Source: Cryptomeria japonica (Eukaryota > Streptophyta > Pinopsida > Cupressales > Cupressaceae). From it: a DNA stretch of 64,000 nt. The DNA lies in contig NC_081411.1 in assembly GCF_030272615.1 (NCBI RefSeq), forward strand, positions 41,591,140 to 41,655,139, written 5' to 3'. Below the pieces are notes generated by a model that was not told where the DNA came from, searched no databases, and saw only the letters and a list, made by a program, of their open reading frames with translations. The position numbers were made by a program, and so were the translations under genes. Shown here piece by piece: positions 34,450 through 45,149 of this stretch. How positions within the stretch are numbered: position 1 is the stretch's first letter; every line of letters begins with the position of its first letter.

Positions 34450-34467
34450 GCTAAAGTGGGGGCTAAA
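34450..34467 (+). other. E6 polypurine tract
   Basis: GCTAAAGTGGGGGCTAAA directly precedes the 3' LTR TGTAGCG. E4 has the counterpart GCTAAAGCGGGGACTAAA before TGTAGTG. This is the usual site for second-strand priming. Confidence 0.8.
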
Positions 34468-35700
34468 TGTAGCGTCCTAAAATTGTGACACTTGCAATTT
34501 CGACTGCATTTGGGTCTTCACGATGGCAACGCAACACTGAACCTGAATGGAGACCCCGAAACTTGCTCATGACATCAAAAACTGCATTTTTCCAGCACCC
34601 TGGCCTGATCCTCCTTGCACCTTGCTGTCCCGGGAGGTGGGACCAGAGCGCCCAGCGCCCTGGTCCTTCAGGACCAGGGCGTCCAGCGCCCTGGTCCCTG
34701 GCCCTATTTTGGGCCCGGTCTCCTATGGGGCTTCGGGTCTTTTTGTTTGCAAATTGGAAAATATCATTTCCTGGTTGGCCTAAGGTCGGAAAAACCAGTC
34801 TATTAACCCTAATTGGCAAGTATATAAACTACTTTTCCTCTCTCATTTTGGTAGGATGGAAAAAGGTGGAAACGATATTCAAACATTCAAACATTCAAGC
34901 ATTCAAGCATTCCTTCAAGCAATTGATCATTCTAAGTCTCCATTCAAGGCTAAGTGTTGCATTCAAGACAAGGATTCAACCATTGAAGAGGAGATCACAT
35001 ACTACAACACACAACATACAACATACAACAACATCTATACCTTCGCACATAAGGATACAAACATCCTTACAACAAGGTACTAGTACTTGTTTTACATTAC
35101 AAACATTTACATTTACAGCATTTCTCATTTCTTGGTTAATTCCAAAACCGGGGTTTGACCTAAGGGCAAACCCCTAATCCCTAACCCCCCAATCGTTTTC
35201 ACTTTTTTGTGTGTAGGTTGCAGGTACACGACTGAAATTGAAGATTTGGAATCCTTGTGCAGAGATGAACAGATCCCCCTTCGTTTCGCGGATTTTTCGG
35301 AGGACCGTGTGCACGCCGGGGGCCATCGTCCCATCAACTTTTGCTCAAATTTGTAGGACAGCACTGTATCAACATTTTACTGCTAGTTCCAGGTCCGCAG
35401 CTTCATCCTATATCCCTATCTCAGTTTATAAGTGAATCTTTCTCACTTTCTATGCATTCCTAGCTTGATCATTCTATGCACATTCTTTACAAAAGAGGGT
35501 AGCCTTGCTGTCTTAACCCTTGAAACTCATTTAGAATCCAATCTTGCATTGTGTGGGATTGGATCTTGTGGGTTTCAACCCCTCTTTTGAATGTAAAGTC
35601 TCCCCTAAGTGAAAACTGTCAACCCTAGTAACCTCCCTTCTCTCTCCTTGGAGTTGGAAGAGGGGAGAGCAACTAGGGTTCGATCATTTTCCACTTTACA
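34468..35700 (+). repeat. E6 3' LTR
   Basis: 1,233 bp, uninterrupted. It gives the template for recognising the 5' LTR and the exact E7 site (CTGTC single copy at about 35508-35512). It ends CACTTTACA, followed by ATCAG. Confidence 0.95.
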
Positions 35701-35705
35701 ATCAG

Positions 35706-37726
35706 CAACAGAGGTGAGAAGCTTCCATGGATTAGCCCAATACTATAGAAAGTTTATTAGGTAGTTCATTGAAATTTGTGCCCCAATGCTAGAAACCATT
35801 AGCGGTGGTATGAAGGTAAAGTTTCAGTGGAATGAGGTAGAAAACAAAGGTTTTGAAACATTGAAGGAGAAAATAGCTACCCAACTGGTACTAGTATTGC
35901 CTAGTTTTGAGAAACTATTTATTGCAGAGTGTGATGCAAGCAATGTAGCAGTAGGTGTTGTCCTAAGTCAAGAGGGAAGACTAGTAGCCTTCCATAGTGA
36001 GAAGCTAAGTGATGCCAAGAGGAAATAATCCTCTTATGATCTTAAGTTGTATGATTTGATGCAGGCATTGAGAAAATGGAGACACTATCTCCTACCTAAA
36101 GAATTTGTAGTGTACATAGATAACCAACCATTAAGTTTTCTGAATTCCTAAGACAAACTCAGTCACAAACACATGAAATGGGTGGAGTATATGAAAGCGT
36201 ATACTTTCACCATTAAGCACAAGAAAGGGCAGCAAAACCGGGTAGCTGATGCACTAAGTAGGAGGCTCTTCACAGTCCAAGGAATTCAGTTGAGAAGCAT
36301 CATTGTAGATAGTTTTAAGGATTTGTATGCAGAGGATGAAGACTTCTCAAGTGCCTACCAAGTATGCAAGGAGTATCAAAATCATTTCCATAGTGAATAC
36401 TTAGATTTCACTTTGCAAAATGGGCTATTGTTGAAAGGTGGACAACTTTGTGGCCCTAGAGGCTCGATGAGGGAAAATATAATACAAGAGAAACACAATG
36501 GCAACCTTAGTGGTCATTTTGGAGTCAATAAGACTCAAGAATTGGTTCAGAGATTCTATTATTGTCCAGGGATGAATCAAGATATGAAGAGGTATGTGGA
36601 GACTTGCATAGTTTGCTAAAAAGATAAGGGTACTTCAACAAATGTCGGTTTGTATCCACCTCTTCCCATTCCAAGTAGACCTTGGGAATGCATTAGCATG
36701 AATTTTGTGGTAGGTTTGCCAAAGACTAAGCAAGTATATGACAGTATTTATGTCATTGTGGACAGATTTAGCAAAATGGCTCACTTTGTGCCGTGTAAGA
36801 CCACTCATGATGCATGCCACATAGCTCAGTTGTTCTTTAAGTAAATAGTAAGGATACATGGTTTACCATTGAGTATAGTTTCAGATAGGGACTCCAAATT
36901 TATGAGTCATTTTTGGAAAACATTATGGCAAAATCTTGTCACAAACCTCTCTTTTGGATCAGCCTACCATCCTCAAACACATGGGTAGACTGAGGTGGTA
37001 AATAGAAGTTTAGGAAACCTATTGAGGTGCCTTACCAAGGAGTATGGTCAGACATGGGATCAAGTACTTGCTCAATTTGAATATGCATACAATGACACTA
37101 TAAATAGGACTACTGGTAAGAGCCCTTTTGAAATAGTCTATGGTGTGCACCCAAGAGGCATTTTTGAGTTGAGAGATTTAGGAAGTGCAGCAATCAGAAG
37201 TGGATATGCAGAGGACTTTTCTTAGTCCATGAAGGAGGTCCATGAATCAGTTAGGAAAGCTTTGAAGGAGAACACAAGCAAAATCAAACAAAAAGTTGAT
37301 GAAAAGAGGAGAAATCTACAATTTCAAGTGGGGGATCTTGTTATGGTGCACTTGAACAAAGCAAGGCTACAACAAGGTGTGCCAAACAAGTTGCAGATGA
37401 GGAGGATAGGTCCATGTGCCATTTTAGCTAAGTATGGTGAAAATGCATACATGGTGGATCTTCCTAGTGACATAGGCTTTTCACCGATTTTTAACATAAC
37501 AGATTTGATTGCATACAAGGGGGTAGTCCAAGGTATAGCTTGCAGTCCCATAGAGGTTTTAGATGATGCACATAACCTTCACTTACCACCCAAGCCTAAT
37601 CCTAAGGCCGAGAAGGTGTTAAGTTCAAGAATTGCTAAAAAGACTAGGCATCAAGCCTATTGGGAGGACCTCATTAAGTGGCAGGGAATGGATGATGTTG
37701 AGGCTACATGGGTGATGGAGTTATAG
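35706..37726 (+). pseudogene. E5 pol part 2: RNase H, integrase, chromodomain
   Basis: Resumes in frame right after the second ATCAG. Reads ATEVRSFHGLAQYYRKFIR (RT tail), RNase H with ECDASN near 35930 and DNQPLSFLN near 36120, then DALSRR. Integrase follows: a zinc region near 36500-36616 (H-x-H and C-x2-C), and a core where the first catalytic Asp is Asn (GAT to AAT at 36701-36703, MNFVVGLPK); the other two, SDRDSKF and TEVVNRS, remain. TAA/TAG stops at 36026, 36149, 36617, 36842, 36986 and 37223 mostly replace Gln. The C-terminus (about 37610-37720) is a chromodomain with AYWEDLIKWQGMDDVEATWV, which marks a chromovirus and in that group targets heterochromatin. Confidence 0.93.
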
Positions 37727-37797
37727 TTTTAGAAGCTTGGCATTGATCTAGCACTGATTCCTCAAGAGGTGACATGATCTCTTTTTGTTAGGGAGAA

Positions 37798-39423
37798 TGG
37801 TGCAGGAGCACCTAGGTTCTAATTTCCTTGTTTTTGCAAATTTTGGCTTGTACTAACCTTAGCCAAGTCAGTGGTGAATAAGGACTCTAAGAGGGTCTAA
37901 GAGTGAGTATTTTGGCAATGTAGGTTTAGGTGGAGTTCATTTTATCTAGGTTTGCATTTTTGTGTAGATAGTGTGTTTTGAGTAGTTTTGACCTTTTTGT
38001 TGGTCGAAAGTGTCAAATGTTAAAAAAAGCCTTAGAGGGGGTTAAGTAAGCCTTAGAAATGTTTAATATGTCATATGTGATGACTGGGTATAGGTCTCTT
38101 AGGTTGGAGAGATCAAAAGTGTCAAAAACACAAAGTTGCAAAAGTTGCAAAAAGTTGTCATGACAACTTTTGTCCTGAAGTTGGTTAGCGGTGGATTTAG
38201 GGATTTCTCAATGCCATGGAAGGATTCCACATGTGGAAAAACTATATAAACCCCCTCCTACACATTTTTCAAGGTTGGTGTACTTGGAATTTGAAAGCAA
38301 TAATCAAAACACAAGATTTTGGACTGCACTTTTACATTGTTTTTGTCAATTTTGTATTCTTGTGAAAGTTTAATGGATTGAATCCATGAATCCAATGATG
38401 GGTTGAGATTAAATAGTGTGTTGTAGAGTAGGATTTTCATTTTCAAGCATTGTAATTATCTTTTACTACTGTTGAAGTTATTTGATTCACAAATAGCCAG
38501 TTTTGGCTTGTAAATAGTCTTTTCTTTGTAAATATGGTTGCCCCATGAATCCCACACGTGTTGCCATCATGGCTAATTGGGGAATGGTTGGAAACCTTAT
38601 ATATAGTGTAAATATGTAGGTTCAAGTGCTGGATAAGTGTTTTATCATGAATGACACCTCTTTCTAGGCAAGTCCAGGAGCAAGCCGGTTAGAGAAGAAG
38701 AGGTGAAAAAGTGTTGAATAGTGCAGAGGTGAAAGCAAAAGCACCATTACTGAATTTGGAGGAGTTCATGGGGTTGGGAAAGACTTGTATGAGATAGGAG
38801 GATCCTTGAAGCATCCATTTCATAGCAAAACCCCAAATTGCCTACTCACTACTGGTTTAAGCCGTTGAAAACCCTACAAACCCTCATTTTGGGGTTCATA
38901 CCTTGTACGTTCAGACCAGAGCCTAAAACCACAAAAACCTATTGGGTATGGGTGTATCATTCAAGGAAAGAAAAACTTGTTTGGGGGTTCTTTGAGTCAT
39001 TTTCCTCCAAGCCCTAGAAAACCAGTCTAGGAGGCCTAATTAGGCCTAATTCCTTGTAGCCCTTTTCCAAACAAGATTGTGAAACCGGTAGGAAATCTTA
39101 AGATTGAAAAATACCAAAGGACTCCTTATGCACCAAATTTTTTTTAAAAGACCTTATTACACCTCTGTAACATCTCATGGCAATTGGGGGTCAATATGAC
39201 AAGTGGGGGCTAAGAGGCCAAAATTGAGCACTAGAGAAGTACAGTGAATTGATAGGGTTCCTAACCAAAGCACTTGAAGCAAACACCCTAGAAGGGACAA
39301 GAACCAACACCTAGAAGAGAGTGAGAGGGACTTGGAGGCCTAGAAAGAAACTAGGCTTGTGAGTTGGTGGAATTGAGCAACATCAACTAAGGAATTGTTG
39401 AGCAGGCTAGGTAAACCCCATCA
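37798..39423 (+). repeat. E5 3' LTR
   Basis: 1,626 bp, preceded by a purine stretch (TTAGGGAGAA). It matches the 5' LTR throughout, with scattered substitutions and a few short indels (for example an extra AAAGTTGC unit near 38140). Confidence 0.94.
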
Positions 39424-39428
39424 CATAT

Positions 39429-39604
39429 TCACTAGGCAATATGACAACGTCTGAAAAACTCAATATCAGATCAAATATACCACTAAAAATTTGTGATCAA
39501 CTATCACCAATAGTAGTTTGGATAGCACAATACCTTATCCAGACCAGACCAGATCTGAACCAACAAGTTTGACATCAATTACAACATAACTCAAATTTCT
39601 AACA
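39429..39604 (-). repeat. E2 5' LTR, piece 3 (outer end)
   Basis: Begins after the second CATAT copy (39424-39428) of the E5 insertion and ends ...GACATCAATTACAACATAAC...CTAACA, like the E3 LTR end (GACATCAATGG...CCAACA). On the sense strand this is the LTR start TGTTAGAAA. Confidence 0.65.
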
Positions 39605-39831
39605 AAAACATGTTTGCTTGGAGATTGTTGAAACTTGCTACTCCACAATGCTCAAATCTAAAGAATACTTGAAGGATATGGTGTGCTGAAATGTCACCTT
39701 GATAATTGAAGATGGTCTGGATATTATAGAATGCTTGTGATATGAAAATGAATTATATGAATTGTCTTATATAGGATTCTTAAGGTATTTCATAAATTAG
39801 GCCGACCTCCAACGATCATATTGAGACATGT
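39605..39831 (-). repeat. Fragment of a Tat-like LTR (older target of E2)
   Basis: Matches 50590-50815 (GGAGATTGTTG...AACTTG, AATGCTCAAATCTAAAGAAT, ATAGAATGCTTGTGAT). It contains the promoter pair TATATAAG (complement of 39766-39773) and TCGGCCTA (complement of 39798-39805). Homology stops abruptly at about 39831. Confidence 0.75.
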
Positions 39832-40565
39832 AATGTCCCCTTTTTAGTTTATTCCTATTCTTGAGTGATTAGCCTATCATTTTGACCCTCGTAGGCTATA
39901 ATTGTGGATAGAGGGTCTTTTGAGGCAAGGGCTTGGTTATTGGGGGTTCTCGACTTCTCCAAAATTCGGTATGTTCTAGTTTGGTCTTCGTTTGGTTCAG
40001 ATTGGACTTTGTTTGGGATCTGTATGCATTACTAAAAATAGAAAGGGCCCCTCTCTATGTTCTCAAGTGAAACTTTTTACAACTCATTCTCCATAGTTGT
40101 CCTCATATCCTCTTGAGTTAAATCAACATTCTTAACAAAGTCATCATATAAATTTTTGGCTATCATGGGTGAAGTATCTCTATTCCTTGCTCTTCCTTTT
40201 TTCTTGCCACAATCCATCAAATACTTCATCTAGCAATCAAAATCTAGAAAAATTTTGGTCTTATCTGGAAGTGCTCTATATTCCTCATAAGCAATCATCA
40301 CTTCATCAACAAATTTAGAAGCCATATTTTCCACACAGGGTGGCGGGATGATAACTTTGTTACCACTATAATATCCCCTGCTCATTTATGACTCAAAGCG
40401 TGCAAGGAATATCAACAAACAAATGTTTCCTAACATTCAACCTCTTGTTCAAAAGAATTAGACTGTATAACCTGTGTGTTATGTGATTTTCTAGATAGTC
40501 GTATAATCTTGTGTGTTGTGTTGTTTGGACTTAACATACAAATACATGGACCAAAATATGGAAAA
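39832..40565. other. Unassigned stretch; possible LTR start and a decayed minus-strand ORF
   Basis: TGTAATGTCCCC at 39833 looks like a gypsy LTR start on the plus strand. On the minus strand 40360-40075 reads VENMASKFVDEVMIAYEEYR, then DKTKIFLDFDC, a stop, and MKYLMDCGKKKGRARNRDT. It reads like real protein, but I recognise no family. No other feature seen. Confidence 0.35.
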
Positions 40566-40841
40566 TGTACACTAATAGTTGACTAGAAATTTGACAAATA
40601 GTTGGCATACAATCATGTAACAACATATAAACTAAATGTAACCTTATATCTCTCTTTATTAGAAGGCAATAGACTTATTACAAATGTCTAAATAAGGGCC
40701 AAGACTCTTAGCTAATAACAAACAATTTTCAGAATGTAGTCATATGTAGCTCCAAACTCTTTAATTGCAGCATTTTAGATTAATTACAATGATTGAATAT
40801 GCCAACTATTAGTCAAATTTACAGTCAGCTATTAGTGTACA
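40566..40841. mobile_element. Small TIR element or foldback of about 276 bp (MITE candidate)
   Basis: The ends are imperfect inverted repeats of about 42 bp: TGTACACTAATAGTTGACTA at the left and, as reverse complement, TGTACACTAATAGCTGACTG at the right, continuing to ...ATAGTTGGCAT. No coding capacity. The target duplication is ambiguous (TA if the ends are CACTAATAG). Its right edge coincides with the point where the E9 LTR loses its outer part. Confidence 0.7.
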
Positions 40842-41487
40842 AATAAACGGTAATATCCGAACTATAAGATTCAGGTCACTGGCATGTTCATACATGCTCA
40901 ATTACAAAATTGGTCAACTTCAGACCTTTAAATCTTATGATATATCTTCTATATTATTTTTTATGATTTATGATGCTTAATTACATTGATTTATATGGTC
41001 TAGAGGGATCCAGTCAGCCCAAGAAGAATCAAACAATGATGAACAAGATGAAACGTGCCAAAACCACCATGTCGACCTCCGCCAAGGAAAATCCTCGAGA
41101 AAGTCTAAAGGATGAAGTGTGGATCAAAGGGAAGGTTGGCCACATTCCAAGGAACATTGGAACAATGTGCCGAGGCTCTGCAATCTATGGAAAGGATTTG
41201 CAAGATTCGCTAAGAGCAAATAGGTCCAAGAGGCTCCAGTGTTCTAAGCAAGAAAACTATCTCGGAATCCGGAAGCGATAACTTATCGAAAAATACTCTA
41301 AACGTCTCGCAGTTTAGAAATAAGGAAGATGATCACGTTCGCAAGAAAAATCCAGCACCACAAGATCCGGTGAGAAAATGCAAGTAAATGCAGAAAGAAA
41401 TGTTGAAATTGAAAACTGAAAATAAACTGAAAATAAATGTTTTTGGTTGATGCAAGATTGCCAAGAACCGGGGATGCTCTTGTATCA
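40842..41487 (-). repeat. E9 3' LTR (truncated)
   Basis: Aligns with 46233-46879 (ACAAATAA...GGTAATATCC..., CTTATGATATATCTTCTATA, TTTATATGGTCTAGAGG). Ends CTTGTATCA. Missing its sense 3' end at the TIR element border. Confidence 0.85.
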
Positions 41488-41539
41488 GACATCCAAGGTT
41501 GTTGAAAAAAGTGAGCCTCTCACTTTGATGGGGTCAGAG

Positions 41540-42259
41540 GAAAACCAAGGTGGTCCACCTCTTCCAGAGAAGTCCAAGATGAATCTTCAACTGGTATGTT
41601 CTTCCATTTCACAAGATACTCCTTGTACTGACTACGTCGGGTACTATGCCCAATCATGTTGTCCAAAATGTCTTCAATCTGATCTAGTTCCTTCTAGGGC
41701 AACTGTTTCTCCAAGTCTGCAATACTGTCTTCACTAGATTCTGATTCATGATACTAATGTGGATCTGCAATGTTGAATATAGGTGAAATACTCAAACTAT
41801 CCGGTAGCTCTACTTCATATGCATTTCCGGAACTAAATTTCCTCAAGATCTTGCAAGGTCCAAACTTCTTCATCTGCAACTTGTTATAGGTTCCAAGTGG
41901 AGATCTCTCTTTTCTCAGATACACCATCACTTCATCACCCACTTCGATTCCTTATGTCTTCTCTTCTCATCTGCTTTCTCCTTATACTTGTTGTTCATTT
42001 CCTCCAAATGTTGCTTAACCTGAATATGTAAGGCCTTCATATGATATGCAAATTCTTCAGCCTCTACACTCTGCTTGTCTTCATTACTGATATCTCTCAA
42101 TTTTGATATACCTCTAAGGTATACTCTGGTAACAATCTCAAAAGGTGTTCTTCCGATACTCTTGTTTATTGAATTATTGTAGGCAAACTCTGCTTGTGCA
42201 AGAATTAAATCCCAACTTCTAGTTTTCTCTCCTACTAAGCATCTCAACAAATTTACCAA
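41540..42259 (-). pseudogene. E9 integrase C-terminus and chromodomain
   Basis: 42259-41927 reads the integrase core end (SWDLILAQAEFAYNNSINKS, GRTPFEIV). After a frameshift, 41942-41754 gives the GPY/F-type module ([37 protein letters not shown]). After stops, about 41670-41545 gives a chromodomain, QYKEYLVKWKNIPVEDSSW. This confirms chromovirus affiliation. Confidence 0.9.
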
Positions 42260-45149
42260 GCTCTTGTTTACTACCTCTATTTGTCCATCGGTCTATGGGT
42301 GAAATGTATAACTGTACTCCAAATGTGTCTTCATCTTCTTCCAAAGTGTTCTCCAAAAATAGCCAACAAACTTAGTGTCTCTGTTTGAAACTATGCTCTT
42401 AGATAATCCATGTAATCTCACCACTTCCTTGAAAAATAGGTCAGCTATATGTACTGCATTTGATGTTTTCTTACAAGATATAAATGATCCATCTTCGAGA
42501 ATCTATCCACCACCACAAATATAGAATAATTTCCTCTTTGTGTCTTAGACAATCCAAGTATGAAATCCATTCTTATATCCTTCCAAGGTCTTTCTGGTAT
42601 TGTCAAAGGTTTATACAATCCCACATTCTAACTACCACCTTTTGCAACTTGACAAACTTGACAACTCTACACAAATTTCCTGACATCCTTATGAATCTGA
42701 GGCCAAAAGTAATGTTCACTCACCAATGCTACTGTTTTGTCAATAACAAAATACCCAACTAATCCTCCACTATGTGTTTCTTTTACTAGATCCTCTCTCA
42801 TAGAACTCTTAGGTATACACAAATGAACTCCTCTGAACAATATCCCATCCTAAATGAAATAATCTAGCCACTAACTTCTATCCACCATAACCATTTCTCT
42901 ACATGCTTTCCAAGGTTCTACAAAATCCGGGTCATTAGCATACAAGGTCTTCAACTCCTCAAATCCTACTACTGTCACCCTCATCTTTGTTAGAAAATTT
43001 ACTTTTTTACTTAATGCATCAACAAGTTTGTTTGAATTTCCACTTCTATGCTTCAACATAAAGGTATAACTCTACAAAAGTTCTACCCATCTCATATGTC
43101 TCTGATTCAACTTACTTTATTTCTTCAAATACTAAGGCTTGATGATCAATATACAACACAAACTCCTTAAGCAACAGATAATGTCTCCACTTCTTCAAAG
43201 CTTGAACTATGGCATAAAATTCCTAATCATACACTGAATATCTCCTCCTGGCATCATTCAAATTTTCATTGAAATAAGCTACTTCTCTCCCTTACTGACT
43301 TAATACTGCTCCATTTGCATTCTCACTTGCATCACAGTCTACTTGAAATACCTTGTTGAAATCTGGTAAAGCCAACACAAGCTACTTAGTCACCTTTTGT
43401 TTCAGAAATTCAAAACTCTTATTTGCTTTGGTTGTTTACTTGAATTCTTTTTATCTCCTCTCATTGTCTCAATCATAGGGTTAAAAACTAAATTGAAATT
43501 TCTAATAAACTTCCGATAGAAACTAGCCAATCCATGAAATGATCTTACCTCTCCAATGCTTTCCAGTGTAGGCCATTCAATAATTGCTTTTACCTTTTCA
43601 AGGTCCATCTTCAATCCATCCACAAATATCACAAATCCCAAATAGACTAATTCTTCTTTCATGAAACTACACTTTTTTAAGGTTTATCAGTAACTTCTCT
43701 TCTCTCAACCTCTACAAAAATTGTCTTAAATGCAACAAATGCTCCTCTATTGTTTTATTGAAAATTAAAATGTCATCCAAATATACAATAACAAATTTAC
43801 CCAATAATTTCTTCAATACCTCATTCATCAACCTCATGAAAGTACTTGATGCATTAGTCAACCCAAAAGTCATCACCAACCATTCATACAATCCTTCATT
43901 TATCTTGAATGTTGTCTTCCACTCATCTCCTTCTCTGATTCTGATATGATCATATCCACTCTTCAAATCTATCTTTGAGTAGTATTTGGCTCTACGTAGG
44001 CAATCCATTATGTCGTATATCCTAGGTAAAGGAAACTGGTACTTTACTATGATCTTGTTTATTGCTCTGGAATCGGTACACATCCTCCATTCTCCATTCT
44101 TTTTAGGTGCTAACGTTGTTGGTACTGCACAGGGACTCAAACTTTCTCTAATCAAACCTTTCTTCAATAATTCATGCACTTGTATATTCAACTCTTCATT
44201 CTCCGTCGATGTCATCTGGTGTGCAGCTTTGTTAGGCAAACTAGCTCTGGGAATCAGGCCCATGCAATGACTGATACTCCTCATAGGTGTTAATCCATCA
44301 GGAAAAGTATCTGAAATGATGTCTTCATACTCTGTCAACAACTCCCTTATCTCCTTCGGTTGTCCTTCATGCTCTGGGTTCTTAGTCTTCTTAGAAACTA
44401 AGGCAAAACACACATTCTCATGTCTCATTTCATCCACTAAACAGATTCTAGCATCCATACAAACTTCACTCTTTAGGGGCTCCTCCAAGGGTAACAATTT
44501 TTGTTTCATCCCATTCGTTAAAATAATGTATATGTTCTTTCTCCCATCATGTATTGCCTATCTATCAAATTGCCAAGGTCTACCCAACAAAATGTGACAA
44601 ATATCCATAGCCATAATAACACACAAAACTTCATCATGATAATTTCCGATTTTCAATTTCACCAAGCATTTCTCACTCACTAACAACTTATGAGCATCCT
44701 GAATCCATGTTATCTGATAAGGCTTAGGGTATTTCAATCTTTCCAACTTCAATTTATTCACCACTTCTTCTAAAACAAGATTATCTTAACTACCACTATC
44801 AATAAATACTTTACAACACTTATTGGATACCTTACATCTTGTATTGAACAAATTTCTCCTCTGCAAGGGCTCTTCATCTTCTCTGGTATGACATAGGGCT
44901 CTCCTCATCATCAACAATTCTCCATCTTCTGGTTTATTAGCTGATCCAGTGGGGCTTTCTTCTACCAAGGTTTTTCTCCCCTGTGGTCTCCATCTTCTTA
45001 CATTCGAAAGTACGATGTCCTTCTCCTCCACACTTAAAGAAAGTTCCTTTAAACACTCTCTTTTCTTGTCTTCTAACATATTTTCCAAAACCATCATTTT
45101 GGTAACCATCAAGTTCTCTTCTCCGGTAGAAATTATTGTCATCCTTTAG
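42260..45149 (-). pseudogene. E9 pol: protease, RT, RNase H, integrase N-terminal part
   Basis: A degraded knuckle region near 45010-45060, protease FIDSGS at 44786-44800, LLGRPWQFDR near 44565, RT 43712-44509 with CTDSRAINKI, KIDLKSGYDHIRI, GLTNASSTFMRLMNEVL and the catalytic YLDDILIF near 43770. RT tail at 43402-43662 (WPTLESIGEVRSFHGLASFYR). RNase H (42870-43390) and the first part of integrase are broken by many stops; DALSKK near 43020 marks the RNase H end. Confidence 0.9.

Larger units (their letters stand above)
25188..35700 (+). mobile_element. E6: gag/protease-only Ty3/gypsy-type element, split by E7
   Basis: Starts TGTAGCGTCC (25188) and ends ACTTTACA (35700), flanked by a perfect 5-bp duplication ATCAG (25183-25187, 35701-35705) inside the RT of E5. 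5' LTR 25188-29135 (with E7 inside), 3' LTR 34468-35700. The interior of 5.3 kb holds one Gag-protease-like ORF and nothing resembling RT, RNase H or integrase. Net length without E7 is about 7.86 kb. LTRs differ by about 2% in the first 200 bp plus a 62-bp repeat-number difference, so this is a fairly recent insertion. Confidence 0.95.
20974..39423 (+). mobile_element. E5: Ty3/gypsy chromovirus, split by E6
   Basis: LTRs 20974-22582 and 37798-39423, both TGGTG[T/C]AGGAGC...CCCCATCA, flanked by a perfect 5-bp duplication CATAT (20969-20973 and 39424-39428). Order: primer site, gag, protease, RT, (E6), RNase H, integrase, chromodomain, polypurine tract, LTR, which is the gypsy order. Without E6 and one ATCAG copy the element is 7,932 bp, a normal autonomous size. 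It is dead: about ten in-frame stops, two frameshifts, a lost integrase Asp and the E6 insertion. The first 205 bp of the two LTRs differ at 12 positions. Confidence 0.96.
4011..39604 (-). mobile_element. E2: Ty1/copia element, host of E1, E3 and E5
   Basis: Minus-strand copia element whose 5' LTR ends at 39604 and whose internal region (gag, protease) runs from about 5459 leftwards to 4011, where E1 interrupts it. Its LTR was reassembled from the flanks of two later insertions: the right end of piece 3 (GTTTGACATCAA..., ending CTAACA) matches the LTR end of E3, and E5's CATAT duplication links pieces 2 and 3. Removing nested DNA gives an LTR of about 2.1 kb. Beyond 39604 lies a Tat-like LTR fragment, the older target. 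Confidence 0.78.

Noticed and set aside
40566..40841. CACTA-type transposon ends
   Set aside because: CACTA occurs in the inverted ends, but the flanking three bases are not a direct repeat and the element is short with no transposase, so class is left open.
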